Source: Capsaspora owczarzaki ATCC 30864 (lineage: Eukaryota > Opisthokonta > Filasterea). From it: 64,000 nt of DNA. A model generated the notes under the pieces. The model saw only the letters and a list, made by a program, of their open reading frames with translations, did not search any database and was not told the DNA's origin. Positions within the stretch are counted from its first letter, which is position 1; the number at the start of each line of letters is the position of its first letter. Position numbers and translations under genes: made by a program. Location: contig NW_011887292.1 in the NCBI RefSeq assembly GCF_000151315.2, positions 3,510,016 to 3,574,015 on the forward strand. Reading direction: 5' to 3'. Of this stretch, positions 41,701-55,511 are shown piece by piece.

Positions 41701-44700
41701 GCAGGTGTTGCACAGCACCCCACGACATCCAAACGAAGCAAAAAAACGAACAAAAGCAACAAAACAACAAAACTCGCCTTCTTGTAAACGTAATTGCGGA
41801 TTTCACCATTCTCTTGAACGCTTTTGGTCATGAGGAAGATGTTATCAAACAAGTAGACGATGATGGAGTGGTTGCGGTGATTATTGAAAGCACCGCGGTA
41901 GATGAGCTGGGCGTGTTCGCTGAAACTGACATTGGCCCGCGAGCCGTCGGGAAGCAGCAGCGTGCGTTTCAGCTCGCCAATGTCAAATTCGGTCGTGAGG
42001 ACGCCGGTGAGCGTGTCGACAACGTTGAGCAAGCCCTGGAGCTTGTCCAAAATTTCGGTGAGTGACATGGCAGCGTTGAGTGCCTCGGCAACTTCGCCCG
42101 AGCCTGGCATCAGCGGAATGGCTGCCATCGAGGGCTCGGGTAGGTTGGAAAGCGTGTCGTTGCGACTGATGACTCGTCTCAAGCTGCGTTTCGGCTTGGC
42201 CGAGGACACAGACGGGAGCCGACTGAGCTTTGACTCGGAGGGTGGTGAGGGTGTACTTCTCGTTCCAAACTCGGCTGGAGGAAGTGTCGCATCGGCTGAG
42301 CTTGCAGAAGCATCTCCGTTCTGCGCGTGTTCGTTCACAGGCTCAGTGGGCGCTACACGCAAGGACCGCTTTGAATGGCGGGACGCGGGTGCTCGCCGCA
42401 ATCGATGGTTGCCGCTGGAAAGCGGCGGCATCGTGTCGAGGTCTCGCTCGAGAGTTTCATCCACCTGCTGCCTGTCATCGTCGTCGTCATTTGGCTCTTG
42501 CTGCTGCGCAGGTGACGGCAGCCGTGTCGGCTCTGGTTGCTGTTGGTTCTGTGGTTGCTGTTGGTTCTGTGGTTGTTGTTGGTTATGTGGTTCTGGATGC
42601 GGCTGCGACGAAGCGCCATCCGCTGCTGCTGGCTGCTGCAAGGACACGGACGAGCCCAGGTTGGCTTGTTGTAGAACATTTGTCAAATCACCGCTCGATT
42701 CCTCTCGAAGTTTGTTCACGCCACGATTGACCATGTCGAAAAGCCGTTGGAACAAAAGGCCCAGCTGCATCAATCGCTGGCGTGGTGCAGTGAGCATGGT
42801 GACGAGGCCGCGACGTTTGATTTGCTCGACAGCGTCCGCCCGTTCGAGTAGTTCGGCAAATTTCGGTGAACTGTGCGTCAACGATTTGATAAACAACGCT
42901 GCATGCGGAGCTGTGCCGCAGTAGTACACGTAGGCCTCGATGGTGGTCGTCTGTGCAGTCATCACATGAGAAAACAACAAAACGAGAATGAGTGACAAAG
43001 TGATTGCGGGAAAAGTATCGCGTATCGCGCGACAAGGCGCAAGCAACCATACCCGCTCCGGAAACATTTCGTCAAACAGACGGTAATAGCGGCCACTCCA
43101 GACAAGAAGATCGTCGCGTTCAGTCGTGGCAAGGCGCCAAACCTCTTCAAAAGTGCGAAGGACATTTTCTTGCAGAGCGAGAATGTCACAAAAGTTTCGG
43201 AATATCTCGTAGGCTTCTGCTGGTGTGATGATGTGGAGCTTGAGCATGGGTTCGGCGTAAAACTGCAATCCATCCAAAAAGCGGGTTGGGTTGAAATGGG
43301 TTGGGTTGGATGAGAGCGGCCCAAAAACCAAACACTCGCAGGCAAGGCAACACCAAGAGGACGGCACTTACTCGGAGCACACTTTGCATGTCCATCACGG
43401 CAGATTGCTGAGTCATCAGCAGCTCGAGCAGCACATCCAGCTCTTTTTGCTCGGGACGAGACAGCTTCTCGTACAAGTCCACTCCGACAATGTGAGGGCA
43501 AGAGACGCGCATGCCGAAAGTCTGCGAAGAGGAGGCGGGGAAAATAAACGGGGTGGTGGTGGTAATGGTGGTGGTGAGCGTTACCATGTTTCGCGTGTGC
43601 ATGTTTGATCGCGTCAGTGGAATGGTACTGCTCGAGGTGAAATACCACGCGCATACACACCTCCCAACCACACAGCTATGCACGTGTGGTTGTGCATATA
43701 CAACCCAAACACGCTTGATGCAGCTGCAACAAGAAGAGGTCGGAAGCCCATCCACCATCCGCGATGACAGCATCAAGTATGCAAAATGCGTAGGGAGTGG
43801 AGATTTTTTTTTTTTTTTTTTTTTTTCCCCTGCCTTCTGCAAGAATTTCATACCTTGACTGCCATGGCGGGACGGTACCCCACCGTTGCGATTTTGTCAA
43901 ACATGGCGATGGCACGCTCCTTGACGGCTGCTTCATTGACATGTTGCCTGTAATCCAAGAGAGCGGGAACAACACAAATCCAAAGAAGAAAAAAAAAAAA
44001 AAAAAAAAAAAGATGAGGTGAGATTTAGGCGAAACTGAGGCAAAAAGTACATACGCGTTTGGGGACTCGCCTGAAGGCCTCGGTGGACGCGTCTGGTTTG
44101 AACGTGACAATGACGTGCATCAGACCCGCAGGTTGGAGGGGCAGTGCGATGCGCTGGTTGGCGCGGGGAGCGTTGTTGGCGTCGAGGTCGCGCAGCAACG
44201 CAGCGGCAGAGACCTCGCAACTGGCGCAGGGCTCGTGTGCGCGCCACCGGTCCCAGTCCATCACGACGAACTTGAATGTGCTTGCGTAGTGCACTGGGAA
44301 GTCAAACACGGCGTTCCACTCGGGCTGCAGCGTCTTGTTCACGATTGCCGTTCGCTCCACTTCGACATTGTCCACCAGCACCATGCAGTACGGATCGAGC
44401 TTGCCTGTTTCCCGCAACCCAACCGATACGATTGCAACAGAATCGTTGATACGATACACACACACACAACATGCGAGTACACACAAAATGCAGCACCAAA
44501 ATACAATAGAAATCCGTGAGAAAAAAAAAGCAAAAATCAAACAAAAATCACAAAAAAAATCAAAAAAAAAAAAAAAAAAAAACGTTCAAACACATTTTCA
44601 ATTGCTTTTTTTTTTTTTTTTTTTTGATTTTTTTTTTTTTTTTTTGAAACGCAGAGCGTTGTTACCGTTAAATTCCTTCGGGACGAGGTCGGCTGCTCGC

Positions 44701-45110
44701 TCGATGGTGAGCTGGAGCTGGCCCGAGATGGCGTTTTTATCTGGGCTGTGATTGCTGCTGCCGGAGGTGGTGCCACCGTGGTGGTGGTGGTGGTGTTGCT
44801 GCTGGTCGTCTTCGGTCCTGGCGATGTCGGCGTTCACCATTGAACCCGTCAGCGTAACGACCGATCCAGCCAGCGACTCGGTCGAGAGCAGACCCATCCC
44901 CTGGTGGCTGGTTGAGCTGATGCTACTGATGGTGCTGGTGCGGTTGCCGGCGGCCAGCCGCTGCACCTTCCGTCGTTCCCCAGTCGCGCTCGTGGTTGCA
45001 AAAGAATGAATGGAAGGATGAGGACTGATGACAAGGGAATCCAAACTAAAACTCCCAAAAAGGGGAGACCGAATTCTGAGCTTGCATCCAAAGCCAACAC
45101 TGCTCCACAT
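38800..45110 (-). CDS. C2-DH-PH-C1-ArfGAP-C1-C2 protein: combined RhoGEF and ArfGAP
   Basis: Fifteen exons: 44666-45110, 44071-44404, 43854-43947, 43372-43521, 43053-43262, 41778-42950, 41590-41665, 41094-41494, 40627-40951, 40263-40511, 40017-40147, 39632-39903, 39256-39541, 39079-39157 and 38800-38948; 1457 residues. Domains: C2 (about 125-255, VPKEFNGKLDPYCMVLVDN); DH-type RhoGEF (about 262-500); Gln/Ser/Pro-rich insert; PH (about 710-860, NYVYKKPIPLESLRVIDV); C1 (about 900-950, HHFIATYFTKPTYCHIC); helical spacer; ArfGAP (about 1140-1260) with CADC-x16-CSKC and the catalytic Arg in HRALG; second C1 (FCGFCGKLMWGLRNQGVRC); C-terminal C2 (SDPYLRLTYG, LNPSWQDE). Predicted to switch on Rho-family and switch off Arf GTPases at membranes carrying diacylglycerol or phosphoinositides. 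Introns 2 and 6 appear to use GC donors. The first-exon start is the least certain part. Confidence 0.83.
43803..44645. repeat. Cluster of poly(A)/poly(T) tracts in introns 1-3 of the RhoGEF-ArfGAP gene
   Basis: T run at 43805-43826, A run at 43989-44011, A runs at 44521-44582, and T runs at 44607-44645. All fall within introns of the gene. They read as T-rich or A-rich on the transcribed strand and lie close to exon edges. Confidence 0.8.
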
Positions 45111-45385
45111 CAAGCCTAGTCCTGTTCAAGGGATAAGGGTGGAGCGGGAGAGGGGGGACAGAGACGAAAAGTTTCATCGGTTGATGCATGTCGGAGCGTT
45201 GAATTTGTACAGTATCTGGATCTGGATCAATGCTCTTGCGACGATACTCGATGTCAGACATGTGTGTCGATGAGCAACTGATTGGGGTATGTAACTTGCT
45301 TTTGGATGAAGCCCAGCAGCCACACACAGTTTCGCAGGATTTCAGTCTTTTTCTGCTGCGAATCTTCTCCGACGAACATCCCAAA
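45111..45385. promoter_or_regulatory. Divergent promoter region, RhoGEF-ArfGAP gene and urocanase
   Basis: 275 bases between opposed starts. No core element was recognised. An untranslated or signal-bearing first exon of the RhoGEF-ArfGAP gene could also fall here. Confidence 0.4.
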
Positions 45386-48300
45386 ATGTCCAACTTCCCA
45401 GCCATCCCACTTGCCACAGCCACATCTGCAGCCGAGGTTGAGCTTCGCACTCAGCTCGCAGTGCTTGCGGCTGGTCTCCCGACGACGCTGGCTGGTCTGC
45501 CTCCCAAGCCTGCCACAGACCGTGACCCCAGCGTCCCGCATGCGCCAGCGCGCAATCCCAAGCTGACTCCCGCCGAGAAGCAGGTGCGCCTCTCCCTATT
45601 TCTTGTTCTTGTTTGTTGTTTGTTGTTGTGATGAGTGTGTCACTGCAACGAGTGCTTCGGAAGAAGAAGAAGAAGAGGAAGGGCGTCGGAACATTGGCAA
45701 AATGAGGACGTGCGTGACTGTGGCTCGATTTTGCGCAGTCCGTCAGTAACAGCCAGTCAGTCACTGCGCACCCATCACAGTCGTGTGAGAATGCAGTGGA
45801 ACGACGATGCGCATTCGTATTTGCGCAGAGAGAGAGAGATGTGTGTGTGTGTCGTTTTCATTGATCCAAATTTGCCCAATCCAACTTACTGCGACTTGCC
45901 TTGATTGACTTGAATATATGATCGTCTTCTTCAATCATCATCAAAACAACAGCTCGCACTCAAGAACGCGCTGCGCTACTTTGCGACCGAGCTGCACGAG
46001 ACACTTGCGCCAGAGTTCTTGAACGAGCTGAACGTCTATGGCCACATTTACATGTACCGCCTGCGTCCGACGAGCTACACCATGAAGGCCCACCCAATCC
46101 ACCTCTACCCTGCCAAGTGCACTCAAGGTAAAGCCACCCACCCGATGGCTGGCTGTAACAGTGTTGTTTTGTTGTGTTCACTTTTTTTTTCTTTTCTTTT
46201 TTTTTGGTTAGCCGCCGCAATCATGGTCATGATCCAGAATAACTTGGATATTGAAGTTGCCCAATTCCCGCATGAGCTCATCACCTACGGTGGAAACGGC
46301 TCCGTGTTTTCCAACTGGTACGCACTGGTTCCCAGCTTGTGTGTTGCACAAACTCGCAAATTTCTTTCCAACTAAATGTTTGGCATTTCAGGGCGCAATA
46401 CCTTCTTGCCATGCACTATCTGAGCCAAATGACCGAGGAGCAAACGCTTGCCATGTACTCGGGCCATCCTGCTGGGTAAGTACCGCAACCAATGGACTCG
46501 CCGAGCATTACTGGTTCTCATTGGCTTCCTTGCTTGTATTTTGCTTCTTTTTGTGAAATCTGCAGCCTCTTCCCGAGCCACCGCGAAGGTCCCCGTGTTG
46601 TCGTCACCAACGGCATGGTGGTTCCCAACTATAGCAGTCCTGCCGAGTGAGTCGTTCTTCTTGCGTTTCTGACTGACTCTGTTCCTCGTCCTCGTTGCTC
46701 ATCTTGAGAGTCTACTCTGAAATCTGTCCCCTTATAGCTACGAACGCATGTACGCTACGGGTGTTTCGCAATACGGCCAGATGACTGCTGGCAGCTACTG
46801 CTGTATGGGAGCATTTTTTGGCGCATTTGTACAGGTTTTCACGAGTTGCCATGCTCTCACTCTGGGGGTTTTGACACGCAGACATTGGCCCTCAAGGCAT
46901 TGTTCATGGAACGACGCTGACTCTGCTCAACGCTGGGCGCAAGTATCTTGGCTCTTCCGAGCTGCAGGGCAAGGTGAATTTTTATTTGTTTGTTGTTTGT
47001 TTGTTTGTTTGTTTGTTTGTCTTTGCATACCTCGGAAATTTCACGCCAAGCGTGATGGGCAATATTCTTACCTCTGCTTGCTTTGCCTGTAGGTGTTTGT
47101 TACGTCTGGTCTGGGAGGCATGAGCGGTGCGCAGCCGAAGGCTGGTGTTATTTGCAAGGCCATTGCTGTCGTCGCTGAGATCAACGGTAGGCTCGCTCTT
47201 CTGGTGAAGATTGAATGCTCTTGTTGCTGAAACCATCGCGCCAATCTTTGTTTTGTTTTTCCTGCCTTGTTGCTGCAGGCGATGCTCTTCGCAAACGACA
47301 CCGCCAAGGCTGGCTCAACGAGTACCACTCGGACTTGACTGCGCTTGTTGCTCGCATCAAACAGGCTCGTGCGGCACGCGAGGTTGTGAGCATTGGCTAC
47401 TTGGTATGAGATTCAAGCGCGTGGAGTCTGTTTGTATCGGAGGGTTGCAAAATGTCGGTTGATTCTCTTTGGAGGCGCTTTTGATTCATCCCTTCTACAC
47501 CTGTTCTTTTTTTAGGGCAATGTCGTTGATCTCTGGGAGCACTTTGCCAAGGAGCCTGAGCTGTTGGTCGAGTTGGGCTCGGATCAAACGTCTTTGCACA
47601 ATCCGTTCATGGGCGGCTACTACCCCGCTGGTCTGACGTACGAAGAAAGCAACACCATGATGCGAGAGAAGCCTGAGGCTTTCCGCGAGGCTGTCAACGA
47701 CAGTCTCCGTCGCCAAGTGGATGCCATCAATCGTCTGGTTGCTCGCGGCATGCGTTTCTGGGACTATGGCAACTCGTTCATGCTGCAAGCCGGGCGAGCT
47801 GGCGCAAACATTCTTCGCCCGGACGGTGGTTTCCTGTACCCGTCGTACGTGGAGGACATTATGGGAGGTATGTTCCAACGTCTTGTTGCTTGCTTTTGGA
47901 TGTCACTTTCTGTTTTCGCTGTTGTTGTTGTTGTTGTTGTTGTAGAAGTTGTTGTTGCTCACACGGCATACCCTCTGGACTTGTTTGCAGACATCTTCTC
48001 TCTGGGATTCGGCCCGTTCCGCTGGGTGTGCACCTCGGGCAAGCGTGAAGACTTGTTGCTCACAGACCAGCTGGCGGCAGAAGTGATTCGCGAAGCCATG
48101 AAGGAGGCCAGCGACCGCTCCCGCATGCAGTACGACGACAACCTGCTGTGGATTACCTCGGTGGACGAGCACCAGCTTGTGGTTGGCTCGCAGGCCCGTA
48201 TTTTGTACTCTGATGCCACTGGCCGCGCCCGCATCGCTGCAGCAATGAACACTGCTCTGCGCGAGGGTCGTCTGTCTGGTCCTGTCGTGCTCAGCCGCGA

Positions 48301-48842
48301 CCACCACGACGTCAGTGGCACAGATTCCCCGTGGCGTGAGACCTCGCACATTCGCGATGGCTCCATGTTTTGTGCCGGTAAGTCGGCAAGAGCTTGGTTG
48401 TTACTTTGCACAAAAAAAAGGTGCTCTCATTTGGGGGATGCTTTTGTCGCAGATATGGCCATCCAAAACGTCATTGGCGACTCCTTCCGTGGCGCAACTT
48501 GGGTTTCCATCCACAACGGTGGCGGTACGTGTGTTTGTGTCTGAAAGCACTGCTTGGTTCATCGACTAATCCTCAAGTGTCCTTGCTCACACAGGCACGG
48601 GCTGGGGCGAGGCCATGAATGGCGGCTTTGGCATGGTTTTGGATGGCTCGAGCGACGCCGAACGTCGTGCCCGACACATGCTCCATTGGGACGTGAACAA
48701 CGGCATTGCCCGTCGTGCTTGGGCTGGCGTTGACAATGCCGAGTTCCAGATTCGCGCCGCCATGAAGGAGGAGCCCCTTCTTACGGTCACCATGCCGCAT
48801 CATGCCGACCAGGCGCTGCTGACTCGCATTCTCTCTGCATAA
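45386..48842 (+). CDS. UROC1: Urocanate hydratase (urocanase)
   Basis: Thirteen exons: 45386-45583, 45953-46127, 46212-46317, 46392-46475, 46566-46646, 46738-46802, 46882-46973, 47093-47186, 47279-47403, 47516-47867, 47991-48377, 48453-48524 and 48595-48842; 692 residues, close to animal UROC1 (676). The enzyme hydrates urocanate to imidazolone propionate with bound NAD, the second step of histidine breakdown. Motifs seen include TYGGNGSVFSNWAQY, MYSGHPAGLFPSHR, QYGQMTAGSYCYIGPQGI, TSGLGGMSGAQPKA for NAD binding, NPFMGGYYPAGLTYEES, GPFRWVCTSGK, and the C-terminal WVSIHNGGGTGWGEAMNGGF. Every exon joint keeps the frame. Introns are short and start GTRNGN. No organelle signal is visible; the enzyme is cytosolic in animals. 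The nearest gene on either side has no link to histidine use. Confidence 0.95.
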
Positions 48843-49371
48843 TTCTGTCTCTGTGATTGCTCTTCAAAGTGTGCATGTTGTCGGAAACATAAATTTCTTC
48901 TTTGTCATTTTGTCTGTTTTGAAAGTACGACGCAGCTCAAACTACACAGGTGGACCTGGAAACATCATCAAATGAAACGGCAACAGTAGAAGATCAAAAA
49001 AATTCCAATTGTTGTGGAAAAGATACACTCACAAGAAACAAAAAAAAAGAAACAATCAACAAAAGTCTGGGAGCGCAAAGGCAACTTCTTCGTGGTGTTT
49101 GCTTTTTTTTGTGTTGTGTCGATGAGATTGACAGGCTGCCATGACAGCACCTGTACACACTCGCATCAGAGTCAAAACGGTCGAAAACCAATCTTGATCT
49201 TCGGGCGCCAATAATAAAAGCATGGCCCGCACAAAAGCCAAAACCAGAACGATACCAAAACCGAAACCACAAACAACCAAAACAAAAAAAAAAAGAGTAG
49301 GACAACGACGAAAAAAAAAAAACAAGCGGAACTAGGATAAGGGAAGATATCAAGCTGCGGTCGACCAAAGC
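48843..49371. other. Convergent 3' region between urocanase and Arf1
   Basis: 529 bases, A-rich on the plus strand from about 49000 on. Several A runs (49039-49048, 49283-49294, 49311-49322) are T runs on the Arf1 strand and may be part of its 3'UTR. No gene was seen. Confidence 0.5.
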
Positions 49372-52025
<2,654 letters not shown>

Positions 52026-52871
52026 TCAAGCCGAATCAGGCGCAGCACCATCATCGGCTGGAGCGGCCACCTCGCTTGACTCGGTCGCGGCTGATTCCTG
52101 CTCGACTGGGTGTTGTGGTCGCGCAGCCGTCTTCGACCTTGGGTCGTGCTCTTCGTCCTCGTCGCCATAATCATCATCGTCGTCATCTGAAATGTTGCCG
52201 GGCATCTCCAGTCCAAAGAAGGCCTCGGGATACTGCTGAGTGAGCTTGGCCCGCAATGCGCTGACAGCAGAGAGCGAACTCGCGGTGAGTGATGAGAGAT
52301 GTTCAACATCCACCGACGCTCGGCGCCGTCCAAGTATCAACAAACAGAGTCGCCTCGATTTTGTTGAAATCATGAACATCCTTCTTGTTGAATTCCTCAA
52401 TGAACAAATGCTCAGCATCAACGCGATCCAACAGCAAAACACAAAAAGCGCCTCACCGGATTCGACGAAAGATGGACTCGAGGTCTTTCTTGGCGTCCAC
52501 CAGCTGGTGTGTGTATGACTTGAACCGAGCAGTGTGAGCTCCAAGCACGCTGTCCAGATGCTCGTTGAAGCGGGACAGCCGCGCGTTCGTCCGCTCAAAG
52601 CGACCGAGTCTGCTCCAGCCCAAAGCAAGCTCCAAGTTCAGTGCAGTCCCTCCCACTGTTGCTTGCGGCCCCCGCTTTGCGTCCGACGGGTGCACCCATC
52701 GCAAGATCAACAAGAGTTGGGGGGGGGGGTGTGTGCTCACATTAGCCGCTGCTGCCGTAGCATGTCATTGACGGCGCCGTGATCGATGCCCGAAGTAATC
52801 TTGTTGGCAAACACGGTGCTCGCGTCCAATGGCGGTGGTGGAGGTGCTTGTCCAGACAGCTCGTCTGTCAT
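52026..52871 (-). CDS. KXD1: KxDL motif-containing protein 1 (BORC/BLOC-1 related)
   Basis: Exons 52741-52871, 52457-52609 and 52026-52260 give 172 residues, like human KXD1 (176). The N-terminus is Pro-rich (QAPPPPPLDAS). The coiled-coil core is LGRFERTNARLSRFNEHL, HTARFKSYTHQLVDAKKDLE with the KxDL motif, SIFRRIR, and ALRAKLTQQYPEAF. The C-terminus is an acidic Asp run (SDDDDDDYGDEDEE) and a charged tail not found in animals as far as I recall. KXD1 is part of BORC, which couples lysosomes to kinesin through ARL8, and is BLOC-1 associated. Splicing at 52457 removes a 196-base intron and restores the family's IFRRIRALRAKL joint. Start at the ATG at 52871. Confidence 0.9.
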
Positions 52872-53201
52872 TTTGTTGTGTGTGTTTCTGTTGGACTGAA
52901 TAGATAGGCAAGTATGATAAATGTAGACTAAAACTGTGGGGGATTTCGATTTCGTCTGGCAATGGCTCAAAGCTAGCTGCCACTCTACACAAAGGAACGA
53001 GATGCGGTCTGGTGGTTCACTAGCATTGTGAGATCATGAATTACTGTGCATTCGGTCGTAGTACAACTCCAAGTCAAGTTGGTCGAAGCTCAATCTTTTC
53101 CATCTTTCCAATCTTCAAATCTTCGTTCGTTCGGCAAAGTCCCTCCCATTTCCTTGCTTTTTTGCTTGTTTTTGTTCATTTTTGCAGTTCATTATTCCAT
53201 C
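52872..53201. promoter_or_regulatory. Divergent region between KXD1 and the L-domain gene
   Basis: 330 bases between opposed start codons. A pyrimidine-rich stretch ending TTTTTGCAG at about 53180-53187, 15 bases before the plus-strand ATG, resembles a 3' splice site, so the L-domain gene may have a spliced 5'UTR. Confidence 0.4.
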
Positions 53202-54866
53202 ATGAACGCGCGCCGACTTCAGCCAGGAAGCAGAACGCCAGCCAGCAAGCACAGGGAGCAATCCTTTGTTCTCGTCTCGCTCATGATGCTCTGCCTGCTG
53301 CTGGTGGTCGGACCACGATGGATGACGCCGACACACGCTCGGCAGATGCATGCCCGCGAGAACCCTGGCGCTGACCTGTACGACCCCGACGCGGACGACG
53401 TCCTGAACGCAGGGCTGATTGGCGACCGCGACGGATTGGCCGACAGCGGGACGACAACAATGGCAACCGAGCGCCATGCCGACGAGTACGAGGACGAGGA
53501 CGAGTACTCCTCGGAAGACAATCTCGCGCAGCAAATCCCAGAGCAAGTGCTGAGCAAGCTGGGCAAGGGCTGGCGCTTGGAGGCGGACGGAACGGTCACC
53601 TTCGATCCCAATGGACTTCACGGCCCGCACAACCCGTCGCATGCAGAGTACGACGAAGGCGGCGATCTGAGTGGATCGTCCGATGCCATCAGCAGAGAAG
53701 CCGCTGGCGCAGAGGAAGGCGATTTCACAGACAAGCACAAGCAGTCGCTCTACACGGAAGAGGCCAACCAGGTCGTGAACGGTGATTTCAATGACGATGA
53801 GAACATTTTCGACCCCGCGCCGTTTGTCGAGCTGCAAAACGAAGAGTTCATGGCTGCCGCTGCGGCAGATCGCAAACTCCGCGAGGCAGAGGAGGCTGTG
53901 GCGGCGAGTCGTGGCATGGCGGCCGCGCCCGTCGAGCCCGACGTGCTGGTTCGCTGCGTTGCCCAGGCCAAAGGCCCCCGTGGATCGCGCATCTTCCATG
54001 CCAAAAACCAGGAGCAGCTCGTTCGCCTGCTGGCCGAGTGCACACACGTGATTGGAGGTGTACGGATAGGTCCGTCGAACGGACAGCCCGACGACGAGAC
54101 CATCACGGACTTGTCCGCACTCGCCAGCTTGCAGGTCATTGAAGGGTTTCTCGACATTCAGAATCTGGCCGCGCTCACGGACGACCGAGGCTTGGGTCAC
54201 TTGCGTCATGTCGGAGGCTACCTGCGCATCTCGCGCGTCAACAAGCTCGAGTCGCTCAGCGGCCTCACCGCGCTCCGTGATATTGGCGACAACTTGCCAG
54301 GCTACCTGTGGAGCGGCAACAGGTTTTCGCTGATGGTGCAAGACAATGCATTGCTTGCCAATCTGGACTCGCTCCGCAAGCTCGGATTTGTGCGTGACGG
54401 AATTATCATTTCCGACAATCCGCGTCTGCTCAGCATTGAGGGTCTGCAAGGGATTACCACCACCGCAGGTCCGATTCACATTGAGAACAACGCCGTCCTG
54501 CGCGGGATCAAGTCTGCCTTCACCCATGTGCTCGAGATTAGCGGCTATCTCCGCCTTTGGAAAAACCCAGCAATGACGACGCTCGACGGCCTGGGGAGCC
54601 TCCGCACCATTGTCGGCACTGGACTTTGGGAAAAGTCATGGGCGCTCATGTTGCACCACCTCAATGGTGTCACCTCTTTGGAACCCCTCAAAAAGAGTCT
54701 GGTGCGAATTGGCGCTGGAGGAGTGTTTGCTTTTGCCAACGCAAAGTTCTGTCCGCAGGACATTCCATGGCGGAGCATCACCGCCGATCCGAAAGCTTCC
54801 TTGTACTTTGAGCTGAATGCTCCGGACTGTCCAAACTATGCGTCTAAACTATGCGTCTGCTCTTGA
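53202..54866 (+). CDS. Receptor-L-domain protein, secreted or signal-anchored
   Basis: Single exon, 554 residues. A hydrophobic segment at about residues 22-37 (FVLVSLMMLCLLLVVG) follows a basic start, giving a signal peptide or a type II anchor. Residues about 45-240 are acidic and low in order (EYEDEDEYSSEDNL). Residues about 245-545 form the Receptor-L-domain fold of EGFR and insulin receptors, built of repeats such as LQVIEGFLDIQNLAALT, LRHVGGYLRISRVNKLESL, LRKLGFVRDGIIISDNPRL and HVLEISGYLRLWKNPAMTTL, and closing with a Cys-bearing segment (AKFCPQDIPW, DCPNYASKLCVCS). No second transmembrane helix and no kinase domain are present, so it is not a receptor kinase. Fungal ECM33-type wall proteins are another group with this fold. 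Ligand or partner unknown. Confidence 0.78.
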   Translation: MNARRLQPGSRTPASKHREQSFVLVSLMMLCLLLVVGPRWMTPTHARQMHARENPGADLYDPDADDVLNAGLIGDRDGLADSGTTTMATERHADEYEDEDEYSSEDNLAQQIPEQVLSKLGKGWRLEADGTVTFDPNGLHGPHNPSHAEYDEGGDLSGSSDAISREAAGAEEGDFTDKHKQSLYTEEANQVVNGDFNDDENIFDPAPFVELQNEEFMAAAAADRKLREAEEAVAASRGMAAAPVEPDVLVRCVAQAKGPRGSRIFHAKNQEQLVRLLAECTHVIGGVRIGPSNGQPDDETITDLSALASLQVIEGFLDIQNLAALTDDRGLGHLRHVGGYLRISRVNKLESLSGLTALRDIGDNLPGYLWSGNRFSLMVQDNALLANLDSLRKLGFVRDGIIISDNPRLLSIEGLQGITTTAGPIHIENNAVLRGIKSAFTHVLEISGYLRLWKNPAMTTLDGLGSLRTIVGTGLWEKSWALMLHHLNGVTSLEPLKKSLVRIGAGGVFAFANAKFCPQDIPWRSITADPKASLYFELNAPDCPNYASKLCVCS

Positions 54867-55207
54867 TGGATGAAAATAAATGGCACCAATTTGCAAGCTT
54901 TTCTACTTTTGCACAGAATTGTATTGGGGAAAACGTTGCACCTGACCTTGATCTAGCGCGACACACTGTGATCGAGTGATCCTTCAATAAAGCTGTCTTC
55001 GCCTCTCTTAAGGCTTTGCAAATGGATTGGAGTTGGGTGGGCGACAAAAGGGCTTAGGATCACAATGGTGGTTGTTTTTTTTTTTGCATCTGGCGTGGGT
55101 TTGGAGTGCATCACTTCATGTTGTGCTAAACGTGTCATTGTATTTGTACCGTCTTCACCAAACTCACACCACGGTCACTCCAACATTTAGTTTTTGTTGT
55201 TTGAACC
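54867..55207. other. L-domain gene 3'UTR and SDR promoter
   Basis: 341 bases between two plus-strand genes, with polyadenylation signals at its left end and a T run at 55075-55084. No gene was seen. Confidence 0.5.
54986..54991 (+). terminator. AATAAA polyadenylation signal, L-domain gene
   Basis: AATAAA about 120 bases after the stop codon, in the context TTCAATAAAGCTG. A second AATAAA lies closer to the stop at 54875-54880. Confidence 0.5.
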
Positions 55208-55478
55208 ATGTCCAAGCCCTCCATTCTCGTCCTTGGCGGTGAGTGGTGAATTGCTTTTGTTTTTTTTTGTTTTTTTTTTTTTTTTGTTTTTTTGGAGCGT
55301 TTTTCCTTTCACTTTTCGGTCATCGTCGATTTTTTTCGTTTTTCGTTTTTCGCCTCGTGTCGTTGATCTCCGCGAACCCGCTTCGCATTGGGCTCGAATG
55401 GAAAGCCAACGTGTTCCTCTCTCCCGCGGGCCCGTCCTTGCCGCTCGAAACGGAGCGAGTTGGCGACACAAGCTGGTT

Positions 55479-55511
<33 letters not shown>

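Noticed and set aside
41902-42924. A 340-codon plus-strand open frame within the RhoGEF-ArfGAP gene
   Set aside because: It is antisense to the low-complexity insert after the DH domain; it is Ser/Gly/Cys-rich with no motif.
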